Shown piece by piece: positions 36,697 to 45,262 of a stretch of 64,000 bases of DNA. The notes below the pieces were generated by a model, which did not search any database, was not told where the DNA came from, and saw only the letters and a list, made by a program, of their open reading frames with translations. The stretch is from positions 310,001-374,000 of the forward strand of contig NZ_PCOU01000001.1 in the NCBI RefSeq assembly GCF_002979455.1. Reading direction: 5' to 3'. The position numbers were made by a program, and so were the translations under genes. The DNA is from Chryseobacterium sp. MYb7 (GTDB lineage: Bacteria; Bacteroidota; Bacteroidia; Flavobacteriales; Weeksellaceae). Position 1 is the stretch's first letter, and each line of letters opens with the position of its first letter.

Positions 36697-37000
36697 AGGG
36701 GGATATTTTATCAAGCAAATATAAAAAATTATTAACGTTAAATTAAAGATTTTGAGATATATTTAATGAAACTAATATATTGGTTTATAATGTTGTATTT
36801 TATTTTTCCGGTGCAATTATGTGGAGATCGTAAAGATATAGGTTGTTTCGATAAATATTTGTGGTGTAAATATCATATTGGCCTTAGAAAAAATAGCTAT
36901 AAAACAAAAAACAGAATAGAAAACGTTCTATTCTGTTTTTAAGTATTTCGAATTACGGTTTGTTCCGTTTAAAATCTGAAAAGGGTTGAGAAATAATAAG
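36697..37000. other. Intergenic region of about 300 nt between convergent-free minus-strand genes
   Basis: Holds the terminator of the MFS gene (36903-36940) and a candidate -7 box (TATATTTG on minus at 36716-36723) for the 36085 gene, which would give a leader of about 19 nt. The stretch 36740-36900 is A/T-rich and I see no gene or structured RNA in it. Confidence 0.5.
36903..36940 (-). terminator. Terminator of the MFS transporter gene
   Basis: Perfect 15-bp stem (36907-36921 with 36926-36940), 4-nt loop AACG on plus, A-run on the minus-downstream side read as T. Confidence 0.85.
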
Positions 37001-38236
37001 TTAATATTGCATTTTTCTCAGTTTAGGATTCGTGCTTCCTACGATTAAAGCCACCAAAACTGTCATGCAGCCTCCAAATACAACAGAGCGTACAACCCCT
37101 AATAATTTGGCCATAACACCACTCTCGAACTGCCCCATTTCATTGCTGGACATGATGAAAATTGAATTCACACTCAGAACACGCCCTCTTATATGATCAG
37201 GGGTTTTTAACTGTACAATTGTCCCCCTTATGACCACTGAAATTCCATCAAGCATTCCACTCATCACAAGGAACATGAAAGACAGCCAGTACAATTTCGA
37301 TAAACCAAATCCAATTATACAAAGCCCAAATCCGGTAACAACGGCAAGAAGTATTTTTCCCTGATTTTTTCGAAGCGGAACTATAGATAGAATCGTAATG
37401 ATACACATGGAACCAATGTCAGAAGCAGCATTCAGTAAGCCAAAACCTTCAGCCCCGGAATTTAAAATGTCCGTAGCAAATACGGGGATCATAGCCACTG
37501 CGCCACCAAAAAGTACCGCAAACATATCAAGGCATAAAGCTCCCAGAATTTCTTTGGTTTTAAAAATATAAGAGATTCCTTCACGCATACTTTCTACCAC
37601 ATTTACCGTTTCCTTTTTATATTCTGAATGTTGCTTTTTAAGCTGCCAGAAAAATAATGAAGCAACAAAAATTAATGCTAAAATAGCAACCAATGTCCAT
37701 TTTACACCGATAAATCCAATAAGTATACCTCCTACCGCATGTCCGCATACAGAAGATATCAGGAACGTTGCCTGATTCAATGTGACAGCGTTGGGCAGGT
37801 TTTCTTTCTTTACAATTTTAGGAATCATGGAAGGAACAATTGGTCCGATAAACGCTCTTGCTATTCCGGTGAAAAAGATAACTCCATAAATATAATAGGT
37901 AATCTGATGGCCTGTGAAATGCATTTCTACATCCAGAAATGCCGGAATCAGCAGAAGCCCAATCAGGAAAATATAAGCGTAATTACAGATGAGAAGCAGT
38001 CTCTTTTTTTCATTCATATCAATAACATGCCCGGCATACAGCGCACAGCTTACAGCGGGAATTACTTCAGAAAGTCCAATAAGACCTATTGAAAAAGGAT
38101 CTTTTGTTAATTGATACACCCACCATCCTAATAACGTGGCAAGCATTCTGAAAGCTAAAACAATAAAAAATCTCCCGGTGAGAAGATTTCTGAACTCGAC
38201 ATTTTGTAATGTCTGTAACGGGGTAAAGGAAATCAT
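37001..38236 (-). CDS. Major facilitator superfamily transporter
   Basis: 411 residues from the ATG at 38236 (MISFTPLQTLQNVEFRNLL); the frame can be extended two codons to a TTG at 38242 without reason. Twelve hydrophobic segments and the short N-terminal stretch fit the MFS_3 (enterobactin exporter EntS-like) branch. The loop after TM2 has AGHVIDMNEKKRLLL, the A-type MFS motif. The substrate is unknown; drugs and siderophores are typical for this branch. No siderophore genes are nearby. Confidence 0.88.
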   Translation of the reverse strand: MISFTPLQTLQNVEFRNLLTGRFFIVLAFRMLATLLGWWVYQLTKDPFSIGLIGLSEVIPAVSCALYAGHVIDMNEKKRLLLICNYAYIFLIGLLLIPAFLDVEMHFTGHQITYYIYGVIFFTGIARAFIGPIVPSMIPKIVKKENLPNAVTLNQATFLISSVCGHAVGGILIGFIGVKWTLVAILALIFVASLFFWQLKKQHSEYKKETVNVVESMREGISYIFKTKEILGALCLDMFAVLFGGAVAMIPVFATDILNSGAEGFGLLNAASDIGSMCIITILSIVPLRKNQGKILLAVVTGFGLCIIGFGLSKLYWLSFMFLVMSGMLDGISVVIRGTIVQLKTPDHIRGRVLSVNSIFIMSSNEMGQFESGVMAKLLGVVRSVVFGGCMTVLVALIVGSTNPKLRKMQY

Positions 38237-38328
38237 GAACAAAAATAGCCCTAAAAATTTATTTAGGACTATTCATATGACAATTTTTGAAAGATATATT
38301 AAATATATCTCAAAAGATAAAATCTATT

Positions 38329-38691
38329 TTAGTCAGCTCTTGAAGAACTGATTACGATGGCAGCAACACCTGCAGCACCAATAATAGTAGCGCCTGCAGC
38401 AATTCTTGCTTTTCTTCTGTCTTTTACAGCAGCTACATTAGCTTTAGGAATCACTACTTCTGTACTGTCTTTCTTACCCGCTGTACCTACAAGATTATCA
38501 CCAACGACGTTTCTGAACAGGATGGTCTGTTTTGGAGAACCATCTCTCATGGTTACTTTGTATACCTTTCCGGCTTCAAGATTAGAGTAATTGTTTTTTG
38601 AAATATCTTCGCTGTATTTTGTAGTAGCACAAGATGTAATAACAAATAAAGATGTTAGTAAAGACGATTTCAACAGTACAGATGCTTTCAT
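38329..38691 (-). CDS. Small lipoprotein with C-terminal hydrophobic segment
   Basis: 120 residues. Lipobox SLFVITSC with Cys21. Residues 35-90 form a beta-rich region (EAGKVYKVTMRDGSPKQTI, STEVVIPKANVAAV), followed by a basic patch KDRRKARIA and a 20-residue Gly/Ala/Ile segment (AAGATIIGAAGVAAIVI). The layout resembles outer-membrane lipoproteins with a glycine-zipper tail. Function is unknown. A candidate -7 box TAAATTTG lies at 38710-38717 on minus, giving an 18-nt leader. Confidence 0.75.
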   Translation of the reverse strand: MKASVLLKSSLLTSLFVITSCATTKYSEDISKNNYSNLEAGKVYKVTMRDGSPKQTILFRNVVGDNLVGTAGKKDSTEVVIPKANVAAVKDRRKARIAAGATIIGAAGVAAIVISSSRAD

Positions 38692-38709
38692 TATTTTCTT
38701 TTAGTTTTT

Positions 38710-38717
38710 CAAATTTA
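38710..38717 (-). promoter_or_regulatory. Candidate -7 box of the small lipoprotein gene
   Basis: TAAATTTG on minus, 18 nt before the ATG at 38691; no clear -33 TTG. Confidence 0.35.
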
Positions 38718-38760
38718 TAATTTTTTTCGAATATACGTTTTCGGAATTGAAAAAATGTGA

Positions 38761-40260
38761 TTATTTTTTGTAAATTTCCAAGAGATCTGCAATGTTTCTG
38801 TCATTGGCCAATCTCGGTGTTTTATTTTGACCTCCCAGTTTCCCTTGAGATTTTGCATATTCATGAAACGCGTTCTTTTTAAGTCTGGTAAGCTGAAGTT
38901 TCTGTAAAATATTTCCCGCAATCAAATCATCATAATAGGTATTTCTTGCTCTAAGCTGCTGGTCCAGCTCATTTCTAAATAATTCCAGGTTCTCAGGTTC
39001 TTTTTCAAATTCGATCAGCCATTCGTGATAGGGAAGTCCTTCCTGTGGATTTACCTCAGGTGCAAGATGAAACTCCGTGATCTGGGCAGGATATTTTTCA
39101 AGAGTAGCTTTCATGGCTTCTTCCACTTCAAAAGCAATCACGTGTTCTCCGAAAGCGGAAGTAAAATGCTTCGTTCTGCCACTCACCAATACTCTGTACG
39201 GAGCTTTGCTGATGAATCTCACGACATCCCCGATGGAATATGCCCATAATCCGGAATTGGTGGTCAGGATCAGAGCATAGTCTTTATTAAGCTCAATTTC
39301 TTTTAATGTTAATCTTCTTGCGTTAGGTTTACCATATTCTTCTAAGGGAATAAATTCATAGAAAATCCCATGATTGGTTAAAAGCAGTAATCCTTCCTTT
39401 GTGTAATCATCCTGAAAAGCGAAAAAGCCTTCAGAAGCTGGAAATGTCTGAATAATATCTACTTTTCCACCCAGTAAATCTTCCATTTTATCACGATAAG
39501 GTTCGTAATTAACCCCTCCGGTAACGATAAGCTGTAGATTTGGGAAAAGCTGTTTGATTTTTTTACCATGTCTTTCGGTCAGCTTCTCAAAATACATGAT
39601 TAACCATGGTGGAATTCCTGAAATCAGCGTCATATCTTCGCGTTCTGTTTCCTCAATAATTTGGTCTACTTTCGCTTCCCAGTCTTCCATAATATTGGTT
39701 TCCCAGCTTGGTAATCGGTTTTTCTGAAGATAATTAGGAATGTGATGGGCTACAATGCCGGATAATCTTCCGGTTTTTATTCCAAAAACTTCTTCCAGTT
39801 CCGGGCTTCCCTGTAGAAAAATCATTTTTCCATTCACAAAGTCTGCATTATTCTTTTTGCTGATATAATGAAATAAGGCACTTTGGGCTCCTGCAATCTG
39901 AAAAGGCATTCCTTCTTTAGAAATAGGAATATATTTAGATCCGGAAGTTGTTCCTGAAGTTTTGGCGAAATATTCCGGAGTGTCTGTCCATAAAATATTG
40001 GCTTGACCTTTTTTTACCCTTTCAATATAAGGCTTCAGATCTTCATAATCGGCTACAGGAACTCGATCCTGAAATTCTTTTACAGAATGGATGTTTTCAA
40101 AATCATGTTCGCGCCCAAAAAGTGTCTTTTGAGCCGTGTTCACTAGAGAAAGTAATAAATCCTCCTGATTTTTCTCTGCATTTTTTTTGAAATCCTCTGC
40201 CTTTTGAACATGTTTCTTTGCCCAGATAAGCGCCGCATTTTTCTTGAAGAAGTTTAACAT
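38761..40260 (-). CDS. GH3 auxin-responsive promoter family protein (acyl-adenylate/amide-forming enzyme)
   Basis: 499 residues without signal. GH3 proteins belong to the adenylate-forming enzymes and in plants join amino acids to carboxylated hormones. The ATP-binding loop is TSGTTSGSKYIPIS (about 108-121); TGGVNYEPYRDKM and FPASEGFFAFQDD are further family blocks, and the C-terminal lid contains YSIGDVVRFIS and LVSGRTKHFTSAFGEHV. Bacteroidota copies are conserved but lack an established substrate. The -7 box TAAATTTG ends 4 nt before its ATG. Confidence 0.9.
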   Translation of the reverse strand: MLNFFKKNAALIWAKKHVQKAEDFKKNAEKNQEDLLLSLVNTAQKTLFGREHDFENIHSVKEFQDRVPVADYEDLKPYIERVKKGQANILWTDTPEYFAKTSGTTSGSKYIPISKEGMPFQIAGAQSALFHYISKKNNADFVNGKMIFLQGSPELEEVFGIKTGRLSGIVAHHIPNYLQKNRLPSWETNIMEDWEAKVDQIIEETEREDMTLISGIPPWLIMYFEKLTERHGKKIKQLFPNLQLIVTGGVNYEPYRDKMEDLLGGKVDIIQTFPASEGFFAFQDDYTKEGLLLLTNHGIFYEFIPLEEYGKPNARRLTLKEIELNKDYALILTTNSGLWAYSIGDVVRFISKAPYRVLVSGRTKHFTSAFGEHVIAFEVEEAMKATLEKYPAQITEFHLAPEVNPQEGLPYHEWLIEFEKEPENLELFRNELDQQLRARNTYYDDLIAGNILQKLQLTRLKKNAFHEYAKSQGKLGGQNKTPRLANDRNIADLLEIYKK

Positions 40261-40264
40261 GGGT

Positions 40265-40272
40265 CAAATTTA
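40265..40272 (-). promoter_or_regulatory. -7 box of the GH3-family gene, predicting a leaderless mRNA
   Basis: TAAATTTG on minus, ending 4 nt before the ATG at 40260. Confidence 0.45.
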
Positions 40273-40317
40273 TAAATAAGTAAAGAATCTGGAATCATTT
40301 TTTACGAAGCTTCACAT

Positions 40318-40351
40318 AAAAAACCGATAGAACAAGTTCCATCGGCTTTTT
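40318..40351 (-). terminator. Terminator of the small DGTPDKRY-repeat protein gene
   Basis: 10-bp stem (40324-40333 with 40336-40345; one G-T pair on minus) with T-run on minus. Confidence 0.7.
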
Positions 40352-40395
40352 CGAAATTTGATTATGAAAATAACAACTATATGTTAATGTTGTAC

Positions 40396-40689
40396 TTATT
40401 TGTTTGCTTTGTATCTTTTATCCGGAGTACCGTCTTTTTTAAGATGTTTATTTTCTTTGTATCTCTTATCTGGAGTACCATCTTTTTTCATTTTTGCAGC
40501 CGGCTGTGTAGGTTTTGCAGCTTTAGCATCCATTGCCGGTTTTGCCGCTTTTACTTCTGCAGGCTTAGCAGCTTTTACTGTAGTTTTTACAGGTTGATGA
40601 GGCTGAGCGCTGGTAGCTGGAGCAGTTTGCTGAGCAGTTGCAAGTCCTAATCCCAGGATCAATGACATTGCTGATAAGAATTTTTTCAT
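40396..40689 (-). CDS. Small exported Lys/Ala/Pro-rich protein with DGTPDKRYK repeats
   Basis: 97 residues. Signal peptide MKKFLSAMSLILGLGLATAQ, then a low-complexity Ala/Pro/Lys linker (about 21-68), then two copies of KKDGTPDKRYK(E/A)NK joined by HL at the C-terminus. I recall this DGTPD(K/M)R(Y/F)K motif from several small periplasmic Bacteroidota proteins, where it recurs one to several times. No function is known to me. The two copies are also repeated at DNA level, so copy number could change by slippage. Confidence 0.75.
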   Translation of the reverse strand: MKKFLSAMSLILGLGLATAQQTAPATSAQPHQPVKTTVKAAKPAEVKAAKPAMDAKAAKPTQPAAKMKKDGTPDKRYKENKHLKKDGTPDKRYKANK

Positions 40690-40817
40690 AAGAATTATTG
40701 TTTGTTTTTTTTTAGCTGAATAAAGATATACAAAAAGCAGGCTAGAAAATTCAGATTTTCAACCTTAACTAAAGTTTATTACAGCTTAAAAAAAAATTAA
40801 AACACCTCATTTACAAT

Positions 40818-40851
40818 GAAAAAGCCTGTCTTCATTTCTGGAGACAGGCTT
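40818..40851 (-). terminator. Terminator of the lipocalin-size lipoprotein gene
   Basis: 10-bp stem (40822-40831 with 40842-40851) followed on minus by TTTTTC. Confidence 0.75.
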
Positions 40852-40874
40852 GCATAATATATAAATAGACATGG

Positions 40875-41270
40875 CTAGCGCGTACAATTGGCTGTCCACG
40901 TTTTGCCATCTTTCATGTACAGGATTTTTAGAACATTGTTGTCAATCCTGATATAGGAAGTTGCTGTAGAACCTATCATAACAAGAGTATGATCTCCTTC
41001 CTGATTAAACTCTATTCCGTTAAGATCCGGAATACTGTTCGAGAAAGCGAAATTATATTTGGTTCCGCTGGCGATCTTCGTTACAAATACACTTCCATTA
41101 TCTGTGCTGATATTGGTAGAACCTCCGTCTTTATAAGAAACACTTCCTTTATAAGTTCCTGCAAAAAATTCGTTGTTTACAGGGTCGTCATCCTTGCTGC
41201 ACGACGAAAAAGATACTGCTGTAAATACCAACAGCATCATCACTCCTAAGATTTTAATTGCTTTTTTCAT
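40875..41270 (-). CDS. Small lipoprotein, beta-rich
   Basis: 131 residues. Lipobox AVSFSSC with Cys24 followed by SKDDD, an acidic sequence typical of surface-exposed lipoproteins in Bacteroidota. The mature region (FAGTYKGSVSYKDGG ... FVTKIASGTKYNFAFSN ... YIRIDNNVLKILYMKDGKTWTANC) is a series of beta-strands of lipocalin-like size. Function is unknown. It stands alone between two terminators or promoter regions. Confidence 0.75.
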   Translation of the reverse strand: MKKAIKILGVMMLLVFTAVSFSSCSKDDDPVNNEFFAGTYKGSVSYKDGGSTNISTDNGSVFVTKIASGTKYNFAFSNSIPDLNGIEFNQEGDHTLVMIGSTATSYIRIDNNVLKILYMKDGKTWTANCTR

Positions 41271-41448
41271 AATACTATTCTTAATGTTTGGTTAGGCTGG
41301 AAGTCCCAAACACTATGCCATGTGAAAATAAATGAATTTTTTTAACGAATTGTTAGAAGAAATTGTAAAAATTTAAGATTTTCAAGCTAAATGCTTCATT
41401 TTGAATCGAAATGTCAATCGGTTTTTAAAGAAAGAAAAAAAATATACG

Positions 41449-41456
41449 TACCTTTG
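41449..41456 (+). promoter_or_regulatory. -7 box of mfd
   Basis: TACCTTTG 64 nt before the ATG at 41521. It lies inside the upstream extension of the reading frame (41401-41520), which argues that translation does not start there. Confidence 0.45.
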
Positions 41457-41520
41457 TATATCAGTAAACGGTTTCGGAAAACTCCCGAAATCGCTTTTGT
41501 CGTTTATACCAATACTATTT

Positions 41521-44500
41521 ATGCAATTAAAATCCATCAACGAAAAGTTTCTTCCAGATCTGATGCAGAAAGAGTTCGGAAAAGAAATTTTCACGCAGTT
41601 AGAAAACAGTCAGCATATTGCCGTAAAAGGAAGTGCCGGATCTTCAGTTTCTATTTTTGTGGCTGAGCTTTTTTTGGTTCAAAAGAAAAATATTCTTTAC
41701 CTGGTAGATGATAAAGAGGATGCATTGTATGCCAATACGGAAATGGAAGACCTTCTAGGTAAGGATAAGGTACTGTATTTTCCTGCGACTCATGTTGAAC
41801 CTTATCAGGTAGAAAAAACACAAAATGCCAACCTGGTTTTAAGAACTGAAGTTCTCAATAAAATCAATTCCGGAAGATCTCCGAAAGTCATTGTGGCTTA
41901 TGCCGGAGCTTTGTCTGAAAAGGTTTTGAAAAAAGAAGACTTTAAAGCGATTTCTCATCATATAAAAGTAGGAGATCAGCTGGACTTTGATTTTGTAGAC
42001 GAATTGCTCAATCACTATCATTTCCAGCAGGCTGATTTTGTTTCAGAACCGGGAGAGTTTTCAGTAAGAGGAGGTATTGTGGATGTATTTTCTTTTTCAA
42101 ACGAAAAACCTTACAGGATTACTTTCTTCGGTAATGAGGTGGAAAGCATTAAAACCTTTGATATAGAAACTCAGCTTTCGGTAGGTAAAGTAAAAGATTT
42201 TCAACTGGTTTCCAATATGAACTTCTCTGTAACAGGAAGCAGAGTGTCTCTATTGCAGCTATTGCCTAATGAAAGCTTTGTGGTTTCTAAAAACGGAATG
42301 ATTGGTATGCAGAAAATCAGGACATTCTATGAAAAGTCTCTGGAAAAATATGACACTTTAAATAAAGATATCGCCCACAGAACGCCACAGGAGCTTTTTA
42401 TTTCAGATCAGGAGTTTTTATTTGATTATAAAAAATTTAAGACGATTGATTTTGGTGGAGCGGTTATTGAAGGATTAAAAGAAGTCACAGAAGTCAAAAT
42501 GGAGCAGGTTCCACAACCTTCTTTCCATAAAAACTTTGAGCTGCTTATTGAAGATATTGAAGAAAAACAAAATAATGGATTTGATACCTGGATTTCCTTT
42601 TCAACAGAAAAACAGAAGGAAAGACTGGAATCTATTTTTGAGGAACTGGAACATGAACTTCCTTTTAAAAGTTTTAAATCTGAACTTCATGAAGGATTTG
42701 TAGACAACGGGCACAAATTGCTGGTTTACACGGATCATCAGATTTTTGACCGTTATCAGAGATACAAAGCGAAAAATACTTTTGCAAAATCTGAGCAGCT
42801 TACTCTGAAGGATTTGATGTCATTGAAAATAGGGGATTATATTGCCCATATTGATCATGGAATCGGGAAGTTTATGGGGCTTGTAAAAGTAAATAATGAT
42901 GGTAAGATTCAGGAATGTTTTAAACTGACTTATAAAAATGGAGACTTATTATATGTAAGTATTCACTCTTTGCATAAGATCTCGAAATATAACGGACCGG
43001 ATGGAAGGGAGATTGTGTTGAGTAAGCTCGGTTCTCCGACCTGGAAATCATTAAAACAGAAAACCAAAGCTAAAGTAAAACAGATTGCTTTTGACCTTAT
43101 TCAATTATATGCGCAGAGAAAAACGGCAAAAGGTTTTGCTTATACACCGGATTCTTATCTGCAGAATGAACTGGAGGCAAGCTTTATCTATGAAGATACT
43201 CCGGATCAGGAAAAAGCTACCATAGATGTAAAAAAAGATATGGAAGCTGATACCGTTATGGACAGGCTTGTTTGCGGTGATGTAGGTTTCGGTAAAACGG
43301 AAGTTGCGATTCGTGCGGCATTTAAAGCGGCAACAGATGGTAAGCAGGTTGCTGTATTGGTTCCTACCACTATTCTTGCTTTTCAGCATTACAGAAGTTT
43401 TAAAGAAAGATTGAAAGATTTTCCGGTCAATGTTGCTTATGTCAACAGATTCAGGACAGCTAAGCAAAAATCAGAAACACTAGATGCTTTAAAGAATGGG
43501 AAAGTAGATATTATCATTGGTACACATCAGTTGGCAAGCAGTTCGGTAAAATTTAAAGATCTTGGCTTGCTGATTATTGATGAAGAACATAAGTTTGGCG
43601 TTTCAGTAAAGGATAAGCTGAAAACACTTAAAAATAATGTAGATACGCTTACCCTGACAGCAACACCTATTCCTAGAACATTGCAGTTTTCTTTAATGGC
43701 GGCAAGGGATTTGTCTGTTATCAAAACTCCACCACCAAACAGACAGCCTGTAGATACGCAGTTGATTGGATTCAGTGAGGAAATACTTCGTGATGCCGTT
43801 TCTTACGAGCTTCAGCGAGATGGTCAGGTTTATTTTATCAATAACAGAATTGAAAACCTGAAAGATATTGCCGGACTTATTCAGAGGCTGGTTCCGGATG
43901 CAAGAGTGATTACAGGGCATGGGCAGATGGAAGGAAAGCAGCTGGAAAAGAATGTTCTAGATTTTATGGAAGGAAAATATGATGTTCTTGTTTCCACGAC
44001 TATTGTAGAAAGTGGAGTAGATGTTCCGAATGCCAATACTATTTTCATCAATGATGCACAGAGATTTGGTATGGCAGATCTTCACCAGATGAGAGGAAGG
44101 GTGGGGCGTAGTAACAGAAAGGCATTCTGCTACCTGATCACTCCTCCTTATGATATGATGACTTCTGATGCAAGAAAGCGTTTGGAAGCTATTGAACAGT
44201 TTTCTGATTTGGGAAGCGGTTTCCAGATTGCAATGAAAGACCTTGAAATTCGAGGTGCGGGAGACCTTTTGGGTGCTGAACAGAGCGGATTTATCAATGA
44301 GATGGGGTTTGAAACTTATCAGAAACTGATGCAGGAAGCTTTAGAAGAGCTTAAAGATGATGCTGATTTTGAAAGTCTGTTTGATAATGAAGAAGACAGA
44401 CAGAAGCTGTTTAAATCTGTGAAAGATGTTAATATTGATACAGATTTAGAATTGATGTTACCGGATTTCTACATCTCTAATACGGAAGAAAGATTATTGT

Positions 44501-44889
44501 TGTATCAGAAAATTGCAGAAATTACGAATGAGGCAGATCTTCATCAGTTTGAACTTGAATTGATTGACCGTTTTGGTGCATTGCCAAAAGAAGCGGTAAA
44601 CCTTTTGAAGAGTGTTTCACTGAAATGGCTGGCTGCAGATATTGGTTTTGAAAAAATTGTTATGAAAAATGGGGTGTTCCTTGGATACTTCCCTGGAAAC
44701 CCTCAGGATAAGTTTTATCAGACGGATAGATTCAGGCATATCATTAATTATTTAACCCGAAATCCTGCCGAAGCCCAGCTGAAAGAGAAGTCCGGGAAAG
44801 AAGGTAATCAACTGATGATGAGAAAAGAAAGGGTGAAAAATGTGGATGAGGTGAATATGCTTCTGAAGGCTATTATTGAACATAATTAA
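41521..44889 (+). CDS. mfd: Transcription-repair coupling factor
   Basis: 1122 residues from the ATG at 41521 (MQLKSINEKFLPDLMQKEFG). The open frame continues to 41401, but the extra 40 residues are not conserved-looking and contain a promoter-like box. Mfd removes stalled RNA polymerase from DNA lesions and recruits UvrA. Domains in order: UvrB-like N-terminus, RNA polymerase-interacting CarD-like domain from about 435 (LKIGDYIAHIDHGIGKFMG), DNA translocase with Walker A GDVGFGKTE (586-594), DEEH (687-690), TATPIPRTLQF and VVSTTIVESGVDVPNANT-like helicase motifs, then the C-terminal TRCF domain. It is followed by a strong terminator. Confidence 0.96.
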   Translation: MQLKSINEKFLPDLMQKEFGKEIFTQLENSQHIAVKGSAGSSVSIFVAELFLVQKKNILYLVDDKEDALYANTEMEDLLGKDKVLYFPATHVEPYQVEKTQNANLVLRTEVLNKINSGRSPKVIVAYAGALSEKVLKKEDFKAISHHIKVGDQLDFDFVDELLNHYHFQQADFVSEPGEFSVRGGIVDVFSFSNEKPYRITFFGNEVESIKTFDIETQLSVGKVKDFQLVSNMNFSVTGSRVSLLQLLPNESFVVSKNGMIGMQKIRTFYEKSLEKYDTLNKDIAHRTPQELFISDQEFLFDYKKFKTIDFGGAVIEGLKEVTEVKMEQVPQPSFHKNFELLIEDIEEKQNNGFDTWISFSTEKQKERLESIFEELEHELPFKSFKSELHEGFVDNGHKLLVYTDHQIFDRYQRYKAKNTFAKSEQLTLKDLMSLKIGDYIAHIDHGIGKFMGLVKVNNDGKIQECFKLTYKNGDLLYVSIHSLHKISKYNGPDGREIVLSKLGSPTWKSLKQKTKAKVKQIAFDLIQLYAQRKTAKGFAYTPDSYLQNELEASFIYEDTPDQEKATIDVKKDMEADTVMDRLVCGDVGFGKTEVAIRAAFKAATDGKQVAVLVPTTILAFQHYRSFKERLKDFPVNVAYVNRFRTAKQKSETLDALKNGKVDIIIGTHQLASSSVKFKDLGLLIIDEEHKFGVSVKDKLKTLKNNVDTLTLTATPIPRTLQFSLMAARDLSVIKTPPPNRQPVDTQLIGFSEEILRDAVSYELQRDGQVYFINNRIENLKDIAGLIQRLVPDARVITGHGQMEGKQLEKNVLDFMEGKYDVLVSTTIVESGVDVPNANTIFINDAQRFGMADLHQMRGRVGRSNRKAFCYLITPPYDMMTSDARKRLEAIEQFSDLGSGFQIAMKDLEIRGAGDLLGAEQSGFINEMGFETYQKLMQEALEELKDDADFESLFDNEEDRQKLFKSVKDVNIDTDLELMLPDFYISNTEERLLLYQKIAEITNEADLHQFELELIDRFGALPKEAVNLLKSVSLKWLAADIGFEKIVMKNGVFLGYFPGNPQDKFYQTDRFRHIINYLTRNPAEAQLKEKSGKEGNQLMMRKERVKNVDEVNMLLKAIIEHN

Positions 44890-44931
44890 ATTATAAATTT
44901 TATTTATTGTAAATAAAATCATGATAAATAT

Positions 44932-44972
44932 AAAAAGCGCATAGAAATCTTAATTTTTATGCGCTTTTTTTG
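44932..44972 (+). terminator. Terminator of mfd
   Basis: 12-bp stem (44932-44943 with 44958-44969), 14-nt loop, then T-run. Confidence 0.8.
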
Positions 44973-45243
44973 TGATTGTTATCATGTTTTTATCTGCTAA
45001 TATTCAAGCTTAAGAGAATTAAGCCCTTTTTGAGGGGGCTGAAGTCACTTTTTAATGATTAAAAAATATCCTGTAAATCCCCGAACAGTAAGGGTTTGGG
45101 GCATTAATTTGTTTTTATACTATAGGAAAAGTGGAGTTATGTAGTAATAATTCTACTTTTATGTGTGATTAATTCTATTGTGTAATGTGTTTATTTCTAT
45201 AGGTTTATGAATGTATAACTGGAATTTTTAGGTCTTCATTGCG

Positions 45244-45251
45244 TACCTTTG
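45244..45251 (+). promoter_or_regulatory. -7 box of the three-paralog operon
   Basis: TACCTTTG, 11 nt before the ATG at 45263, predicting a very short leader. Confidence 0.4.
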
Positions 45252-45262
45252 CAGTCCTTATT

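Larger units (their letters stand above)
44890..45262. other. Non-coding region between mfd and the three-paralog operon
   Basis: Holds the mfd terminator (44932-44972) and a promoter-like box for the next operon (45244-45251). Between them, about 270 nt, there are short G- and C-runs (AAGCCCTTTTTGAGGGGGCT at about 45021-45040 and two CCCC/GGGG stretches at 45075-45105) that could pair, but I can name no RNA family. No gene is seen. Confidence 0.5.

Noticed and set aside
41401..41520. N-terminal extension of Mfd by 40 residues.
   Set aside because: The extension contains the promoter-like TACCTTTG and basic low-quality sequence; the ATG at 41521 matches normal Mfd starts.
45021..45105. Possible structured RNA from C-run and G-run pairs upstream of the three-paralog operon.
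   Set aside because: Pairings are short and imperfect and fit no riboswitch I know.
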